A stretch of 28,516 bases of DNA from assembly GCA_964471235.1 (NCBI GenBank), contig CAYYGL010000046.1:1-28516 (forward strand), given 5' to 3'. Both the position numbers and the translations under genes were made by a program. The notes under the pieces were generated by a model. That model had not been told where the DNA came from, did no database searches, and saw only the letters and a list, made by a program, of their open reading frames with translations. Position 1 is the first letter of the stretch; each line of letters opens with the position of its first letter. The DNA comes from CAYYGL01 sp964471235. Lineage in GTDB: Bacteria; Calditrichota; Calditrichia; RBG-13-44-9; J075. This document shows positions 23,214 through 28,516 of this stretch, in pieces.

Positions 23214-24323
23214 TCATCCGTTTTTGTCAAAGCGATCCAGAATATAACGAACAATCCGTTGACTGGCATTCCCATCCCCATAAGGATTTTGGGCTTGTGC
23301 CATTTTTTCATAATCTGTGGGATTCACAAGCAGGTTATGAACTTCCTCAACAATCTGTACCCGATCGATTCCGACCAATTTGCAAGTACCGGCTTCAATG
23401 GCTTCCGGGCGCTCGGTCTCACTTCTCAGTACCAGTACCGGCTTCCCCAATGCCGGCGCTTCTTCCTGTATCCCACCGGAATCTGTCAGAATTAGATAAG
23501 CTTGTGCCATGGCTTGGACAAACTCGAAATAATCCATTGGGTCTGTTAATTGAATCCGGTCGTGATCGGCTAACAAAGAAAATACAGTTGTGCGGACATT
23601 TGGATTTAGATGAACCGGGAAAATGATTCTCACATCGTTATGTTGATTCACAATTTCTAAAATAGCCCGACAGATGTTTTCTAATGGTTTTCCCCAATTT
23701 TCCCGACGATGAGCGGTGACTAAGATTTTCTTCCCATCGTTTTCAGGAGGATTTTGAGAAATACTCCCTTTCTCCAAAATCATCAGCAGAGCATCAATCA
23801 CCGTATTTCCGGTAACCAGGATGGCATCTTCGGGATAGCCCTCTTTTAATAAATTTTGTTTAGCCAATTGAGTGGGGGCGAAATGAAATGTGGCTAATTC
23901 GGATGTTAAGCGACGGTTGATTTCTTCCGGATAGGGGTAGTAACGATCATAAGTTCGTAAACCCGCTTCAATATGCCCGACTGGAATTTTATGGTAAAAA
24001 GCGGCTAAGGCGGCGGCAAAGGTGGTGGTGGTATCGCCTTGAACTAAAATCAGATCCGGCAATTCCCGTTGTAAAATAGGAGCTAATTTTTGCAAGACAG
24101 CGGAGGTAACATCACCCAATTTCTGATCATCGGACATAATATTCAGGTCGTAGTCAACGTGAAGCTCGAACAACTCCATAACCTGGTCCAACATTTCCCG
24201 ATGCTGGGCAGTAAGCACAGTAATCGGTCGTATGGCACCGGTATACTGTTGCAACTCTTTAATCACCGGCGCTATTTTGATGGCTTCCGGGCGAGTGCCG
24301 AAGATGGTTGTGACGGTGAGCAT
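23214..24323 (-). CDS. wecB: UDP-N-acetylglucosamine 2-epimerase (non-hydrolysing)
   Basis: The 369-aa protein has full family motifs: GTRPEAIK (9-16), TAQHREMLD, VQGDTTTTFAAA, GHIEAGLRTYDRYYPYPEE, VTAHRRENWG, and LTDSGGIQEEAPALGKPVLV followed by RSETERPEA. Such enzymes interconvert UDP-GlcNAc and UDP-ManNAc in the cytoplasm, supplying ManNAc-type sugars for surface polymers. Length is normal for the family. It lies 41 bp after the GT2 gene and 212 bp before the WecA fusion on the same strand, so the cluster likely uses GlcNAc and ManNAc (or derivatives). No ManNAc dehydrogenase (WecC) is encoded in the window; it may lie elsewhere or ManNAc may be used directly. Confidence 0.96.
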   Translation of the reverse strand: MLTVTTIFGTRPEAIKIAPVIKELQQYTGAIRPITVLTAQHREMLDQVMELFELHVDYDLNIMSDDQKLGDVTSAVLQKLAPILQRELPDLILVQGDTTTTFAAALAAFYHKIPVGHIEAGLRTYDRYYPYPEEINRRLTSELATFHFAPTQLAKQNLLKEGYPEDAILVTGNTVIDALLMILEKGSISQNPPENDGKKILVTAHRRENWGKPLENICRAILEIVNQHNDVRIIFPVHLNPNVRTTVFSLLADHDRIQLTDPMDYFEFVQAMAQAYLILTDSGGIQEEAPALGKPVLVLRSETERPEAIEAGTCKLVGIDRVQIVEEVHNLLVNPTDYEKMAQAQNPYGDGNASQRIVRYILDRFDKNG

Positions 24324-24364
24324 GGGTTTAATGAACAGTTGGTGAAATTAGTGGTCACACATGA

Positions 24365-25117
24365 CTATTTCTTCATTTTTTTTAAACCATAATAACCATA
24401 ATGTCCCATATAATACAGGCTTTTATGGAATGAGAGCTTTTCAACTTTTCGATAGATATGCCATTGGTAAAAAGCTTTCACCATTTTATTTCGGGAAATA
24501 GAATGGGGTCGAATGCGATAATAAGCGAGGTTCTCCTGGATGCCATAGCCAATTTCTCCCATTTTAAGAATTTTTAGCCACAAGGCATAATCCTGAGCTT
24601 TGCGAATCACAGGCATATACACTTTACCAATTTTTTTGCTGTCGTAAACTGCTGTTAAACAACCAACAACACAAGATTTCAATAAGTCGTTATATGTCAC
24701 TCTTTCAGGGACCTCAATCACATCGCCGATTGGATTGCCCAATTCATCAATTCGTTGATAAGCAGAGAAGGTAAAAGAGGCATTATGTTGGATCATATAT
24801 GAAATTTGACGTTCAAGTTTATTTCTTTTCCACAAATCATCACTATCCAAGAAGGCAATAAAACGTCCTTTACTCTCTTGTATCGCCTTATTTCTTGCAA
24901 TTGCCGGGCCATGATTTTTGTCTAGCCGAATTAGTTTAATACGGGAGTCTTTACTGGAATACTTTTCAATTATCTCAATGCTTCCATCAGAAGAATGATC
25001 ATCGACGATAATCATTTCCCAGTTTGTATATGTCTGGGCAATAACAGATTCTATCGCCGCTCCGATAAACCGAGCAGTGTTAAAAGAAGGCGTTATTACT
25101 GATACCAATTCATCCAC
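24365..25117 (-). CDS. Family 2 glycosyltransferase
   Basis: The 250-aa protein is a GT-A fold transferase. It has the N-terminal nucleotide-binding segment VSVITPSFNTARFIGAAIES, VDDHSSDGS, NHGPAIARNKAI, the catalytic-metal motif FLDSDDLW (DSDD), and the acceptor-side QDYALWLKI. It resembles the TuaG/WcaA-like group that adds sugars to surface polysaccharides. Translation seems to start at GTG 25117, with GGTGA four bases upstream; no in-frame ATG fits the conserved N-terminus. It lies 30 bp downstream of the GT4 gene and 41 bp upstream of wecB. Sugar specificity cannot be read from the sequence. Base composition is more AT-rich than the Bat operon. Confidence 0.92.
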   Translation of the reverse strand: MDELVSVITPSFNTARFIGAAIESVIAQTYTNWEMIIVDDHSSDGSIEIIEKYSSKDSRIKLIRLDKNHGPAIARNKAIQESKGRFIAFLDSDDLWKRNKLERQISYMIQHNASFTFSAYQRIDELGNPIGDVIEVPERVTYNDLLKSCVVGCLTAVYDSKKIGKVYMPVIRKAQDYALWLKILKMGEIGYGIQENLAYYRIRPHSISRNKMVKAFYQWHIYRKVEKLSFHKSLYYMGHYGYYGLKKMKK

Positions 25118-25147
25118 AAAGTCACCATCTCAGGATTAAAATTTGAA

Positions 25148-26299
25148 TTAGCAATTTTTATACAAAGTTAAAAATTTCTCCCGAATAACCTCCGTTGGGA
25201 AAATTTTTTCAGAAGCAAATCGAGCATTGGTTTTAAGTGCCTCCAATGCCTGATAATCTTTAAGTAAATTAATAATTTTATGAGCTAAAGCAACTGAATC
25301 ATTCGCTGGTACCAAAGAACCATTTACTCCTTCTTGAATCATTTCCGGAATCCCACCAACTGCACTACCAACCACCGGAATTCCCAATGAAGTGGCTAAA
25401 GGGATGACCCCGCTTTGACTACTTCTTTTATAAGGTAAAACTACAATATCGCTGGATAACAACTGGTTTATACTTTCTTCTGTTGAAAGATAATATAAAT
25501 GTTTCTGAACTTTCTCCGGCGGTAGTTTCAACTGATGTATTTGTTTGTCATATTTACTGAAATCTTCATACGGATTTCCACATATTTTTAAAATGCATTC
25601 GGGAATTTCTGAAAAGATCAGCGGACAGGCATTAATCAAAACATCCAGTCCTTTATAGGGATGTATTTGACCATAAAAAATGATGGTTTTTAACTTTTTA
25701 CTCCTGCGTGGAGGCTCCAAATGATAAGCGTCTAATAATGGCAAAAAGTTTGGATGAGGAATAATTTTTATTTTATTTGCTGAAATACCAATTTCCGTTA
25801 CTAAACAATTTTTTACATAGGATGTCAGGGTGACAATTTTATCCACCTCCTCATATATGCGTTGAAATTGCTGTACATATTTTTTCGATGTATCATGAGG
25901 AAGAAAATTGTGGGCAGTATAAATTACTTCTATCCCCAAAGTTTTCAAAAATCGAATTAGTGTATAATCTAAGGAAGGTAATCGACTCCAATTAAAATGG
26001 ACAATCGACGGAGAAAATTGTTTTACCAATTTTTTCAAACGTCGAATATCATGAAGATATTCGACCGCACGCAGGATACGACGAATTTTCTGATTCAGTG
26101 AGAATTGTTTGCAAAGATAGGTTGATTTGGGGAAGAAAAAATATTCGGCAAAAGGTGCTTTAGGGAAATCTGGTTCCCAAATAAACTCCGTAGTAAGGAA
26201 ACGAATCGGAATTTGCTCTTTTGCCAAAATCGACATAAGGCAATAATTGTATTGAGAGGAAGCGTTAATAGCGTCAATGTAAAGGATATTGGGAGTCAC
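25148..26299 (-). CDS. Family 4 (GT-B) glycosyltransferase
   Basis: The 383-aa protein has an N-terminal Rossmann half (PNILYIDAINASSQYN, VHFNWSRLPSLDY, VIYTAHNFLPHD) and a C-terminal nucleotide-sugar half (IIFYGQIHPYKGLDVLINAC, VVLPYKRSSQSGVIPLATSL, GIPVVGSAVGGIPEMIQEG). That is the GT4 pattern. The usual Glu of the E-x7-E motif falls in SQSGVIPLATS and is not obvious, as in several GT4 subgroups. The start is GTG 26299, because the beta-1 strand begins immediately after it; the Shine-Dalgarno site is weak and the next ATG would remove that strand. It is followed closely by the GT2 gene. It probably extends the polysaccharide repeat in the cytoplasm. Confidence 0.9.
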   Translation of the reverse strand: MTPNILYIDAINASSQYNYCLMSILAKEQIPIRFLTTEFIWEPDFPKAPFAEYFFFPKSTYLCKQFSLNQKIRRILRAVEYLHDIRRLKKLVKQFSPSIVHFNWSRLPSLDYTLIRFLKTLGIEVIYTAHNFLPHDTSKKYVQQFQRIYEEVDKIVTLTSYVKNCLVTEIGISANKIKIIPHPNFLPLLDAYHLEPPRRSKKLKTIIFYGQIHPYKGLDVLINACPLIFSEIPECILKICGNPYEDFSKYDKQIHQLKLPPEKVQKHLYYLSTEESINQLLSSDIVVLPYKRSSQSGVIPLATSLGIPVVGSAVGGIPEMIQEGVNGSLVPANDSVALAHKIINLLKDYQALEALKTNARFASEKIFPTEVIREKFLTLYKNC

Positions 26300-26425
26300 A
26301 ATTCACATCAGGCAATATTGGGTGTAGAAATCTAAAACATTTTAGAAAACAACAACTTAGAACAAATATTTCTTGCATTATTATTAATTTCAATAAAGTG
26401 ACATTTTTTTAAACAGAGTTTATTT

Positions 26426-28462
26426 TTATGGAAGAAGAGGCCAATGTAAGAAAAGTTGAGGTTCTTTTTCAATTTTAGCTTCATTGATTAAAAAATCAAG
26501 CAATGTATAATTCTTATTTGTTTTCGAATGATAACCATCTGGAAACTTGGTTTGCAAATCAGCATCAAACGTCCAATATAAAAGCCCCATAGAATTCCAA
26601 TTCGAATAATTAATGTTTAAGTCTTGATACTCCTGATTTCCCTTTAAGAAACACCAATCGATAAAATCTTTGTGGATTGGCCAACCACTTTTCTCTGCAA
26701 TTATTGGATCACATTTGTTTCCTTCAGGGAATAAATGTTGAAGGTCTTTTCTGGTTCGCCACACAAAGTTAACTTTCAAATCTGACTGTGGCTCGTCTAT
26801 TTCATTCCTAAAGCCTGCAACGTGAGAGTATTTCTCTAGACTGGAATCAAAGGTAGCGAGTTCATAATCTGTTTTTATTTTTAATGAGAGCAAAGACTTA
26901 AAAACATCAAATTGCATATACTCACTATTAGAAGTAAAATGAATTTTTGAAAATCTGTTCAGGAATTCAGGAGATTCAAGAATCATATAATCCGTAATAA
27001 ATTGATAATCTGCTTGAAAAGGATAGAGAGCTTCAAAAGTTTCGATTGTCGAACCAGTGTTAAGATTATAGCCATGTAGAATAGGAATGCGTGCAGCAGA
27101 AAAGTGAACCGCTTCCTTATATAACGGCAATCTTATTACCTTTTTGTTTTTGTAAGACTTTAAAGTATCTAACCAGCTTTTATATGTTCTACGGCATTTA
27201 AGTAAAAAATCTCTATCATATTTTTTATACCATCCATGAATAAAGAGCGCATCAGCACCGCGTTCATAATATGCTCTTACTTGTTTGCTCCAACTTGATG
27301 TGAGTTGTGATGGGGTAAATCCTTTATAACCGGGGTAATTCACTTCGGTAGAAAAAACGAATGATTTGCGAGGGGCGCTTGTATTCCGCTTACGAACCCA
27401 AAGCCAATAATCCATTAACGATTTCAGAAAAGTTGCTTGAAAGGCAAAACTCTCATCACGCCCTGGTATGTCAGCAACGCGAATACCATCCGCATCTTTT
27501 AATAGTGGGGTTATATCTGTCCACCCCCTACGTTCAATTCGGTCATCAAAAGTGCATCCAATTTGAATGGGCATTTTATATCCAAATTTATTATTGATAG
27601 CTTTAAAAAAATCATATTGCCTTTTAAGCATATAAGTACGAAAATGGAGCCAATCCAATCTCCCGACACTGTTCGGATACTCCTTAAAGGGAAGATAATG
27701 ATTCTTGGGGTTGCCCCATTGTGGCTCGATAACAATGTCATCAAACGAAGCAATGGATTTATTAAAATTGCCCAAACCCCAAGTGAAGTTAAGAAGTTCT
27801 AAATTGTTATTATAACGTTCCTTTAAGAACTTTCGAAAGTAAACTTGCATAGAGTCGGAGTAACCTGTAAAAAAACGATGCTCGAACTCCATCTCTGCAT
27901 CCCAGGTAAAGGTAGGAATGACCTCTTGGGGAGTACTGACCTTGGAAAGTAATTCTAATAAACTTGTGTAGTAATTCCCCATCATTTGTCGTGCTTTAGA
28001 ATTCGCAAAATCCAACATTGGTGTTACATTGGGTAGCACTGCAACCTTCCCATCAAATGTTTTTTGGAATAAATCTTTAGAAGTTTGTTTCACAATAAAT
28101 CCCGGAAGACTACTTAACTTTACACCTACGTATAAATCTAATTTGTGTTTTTTGATAAGTTCGAGCGTCTTTATTAAATGTTGTGTTGAGCTTAAATTCA
28201 CATTTTTCGGATTGGGGAATAGACTCCAATCAATGAACAATTTCACACCGCTGGCATGAAATTCGTTTTCAATATGTTCCAACCAAGAATCACCATTACT
28301 GTCTCGGAGTTCTTCAAAAGGGGGTTGGGGAGAACAGATGGCATAGGGGCGAACTGTATAAATGATTTTAAATTCCTCTTGCGCATGTACCCCCGCCCCA
28401 TGGTAGAGAAAGAGATAAGCTAATAAGAGAAGTTTGATTACTTGTTCAGTTGACTTTTGCAT
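26426..28462 (-). CDS. Secreted GH42-like glycoside hydrolase or related TIM-barrel protein
   Basis: The 678-aa protein has a signal peptide (cut near VHAQ, residue 28), so it is exported. Residues about 30-420 look like a clan GH-A barrel. The stretch from YFRKFLKERYNNNLELLNFT through WG to FDDI closely follows the GH42 beta-galactosidase pattern F-x-x-W/F-L-x-x-x-Y...L-N-x-x-W-G. The acid/base Glu would be one of E190, E192 or E194 (WDAEMEFEH), and the nucleophile is plausibly E373 (FSTEVN). The C-terminal third has no motif I recognise. AGGG lies four bases before the ATG. In a polysaccharide cluster it may trim or release the polymer. Substrate is unknown, and a non-catalytic role remains possible. 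Confidence 0.72.
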   Translation of the reverse strand: MQKSTEQVIKLLLLAYLFLYHGAGVHAQEEFKIIYTVRPYAICSPQPPFEELRDSNGDSWLEHIENEFHASGVKLFIDWSLFPNPKNVNLSSTQHLIKTLELIKKHKLDLYVGVKLSSLPGFIVKQTSKDLFQKTFDGKVAVLPNVTPMLDFANSKARQMMGNYYTSLLELLSKVSTPQEVIPTFTWDAEMEFEHRFFTGYSDSMQVYFRKFLKERYNNNLELLNFTWGLGNFNKSIASFDDIVIEPQWGNPKNHYLPFKEYPNSVGRLDWLHFRTYMLKRQYDFFKAINNKFGYKMPIQIGCTFDDRIERRGWTDITPLLKDADGIRVADIPGRDESFAFQATFLKSLMDYWLWVRKRNTSAPRKSFVFSTEVNYPGYKGFTPSQLTSSWSKQVRAYYERGADALFIHGWYKKYDRDFLLKCRRTYKSWLDTLKSYKNKKVIRLPLYKEAVHFSAARIPILHGYNLNTGSTIETFEALYPFQADYQFITDYMILESPEFLNRFSKIHFTSNSEYMQFDVFKSLLSLKIKTDYELATFDSSLEKYSHVAGFRNEIDEPQSDLKVNFVWRTRKDLQHLFPEGNKCDPIIAEKSGWPIHKDFIDWCFLKGNQEYQDLNINYSNWNSMGLLYWTFDADLQTKFPDGYHSKTNKNYTLLDFLINEAKIEKEPQLFLHWPLLP

Positions 28463-28516
28463 ATTACCCTAAAAATGCAACAAGTATTATTTAGCAAAAA
28501 AACAATATTAGCAGAG

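Noticed and set aside
26300..26425. Promoter in the AT-rich spacer before the GT4 gene
   Set aside because: A TTGAAA with an AATATT about 17 bases away exists, but the spacer is so AT-rich that such matches are expected by chance.

Overview
The window is one long, almost entirely minus-strand stretch of an FCB-type Gram-negative genome. The best guess is Calditrichota, KSB1 or Ignavibacteria-like. The reasons are a Bacteroidetes-style Bat (aerotolerance) operon, GldA/F/G-like ABC genes, lipoprotein and periplasmic signals that imply two membranes, ordinary Shine-Dalgarno sites, and spacers made of degenerate short-word repeats. The phylum call is inference. No tRNA, rRNA, CRISPR array, insertion sequence or phage gene was seen, and no gene-free stretch exceeds about 300 bases.

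Region 1 (1-870, plus strand, AT-rich): a possible C-terminal end of a gene cut by the window edge, then an orphan lipoprotein gene that converges on the operon.

Region 2 (874-17357, minus strand): a 15-gene operon. In transcription order it reads: BatD-like membrane protein, MoxR ATPase, DUF58 protein, TPR/SurA-N lipoprotein, second BatD-like protein, ABC-2 ATPase, ABC-2 permease, GldG-like protein, DUF4340 protein, BatA, BatB, TPR protein, Q-rich BatC-like protein, BatD, BatE. Several junctions overlap by 4 or 20 nt, which supports co-transcription. A MoxR/vWA module and a Gld-like ABC module are interleaved, suggesting one envelope-maintenance machine. The four widest junctions all carry hairpin or short-word repeat sequence. 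The most elaborate is a three-hairpin, cloverleaf-like element between batB and the batC-type genes.

Region 3 (17523-18081): a TPR lipoprotein gene with a candidate promoter and a candidate intrinsic terminator, separating the Bat operon from the sugar genes.

Region 4 (18108-28462, minus strand): a surface polysaccharide cluster. In transcription order it holds a secreted GH42-like protein, a GT4, a GT2, WecB (UDP-GlcNAc 2-epimerase), a WecA-type transferase fused to a WbaP-like half, and a GT2 fused to a second WbaP-like half. Both WbaP-like catalytic domains lack the Asp-Glu dyad of monotopic phosphoglycosyl transferases, while the WecA half keeps its motifs. WecA probably starts the glycan on undecaprenyl phosphate, with WecB able to supply UDP-ManNAc. 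The distal genes (24.3-28.5 kb) are visibly more AT-rich than the rest, as expected for exchangeable polysaccharide genes.
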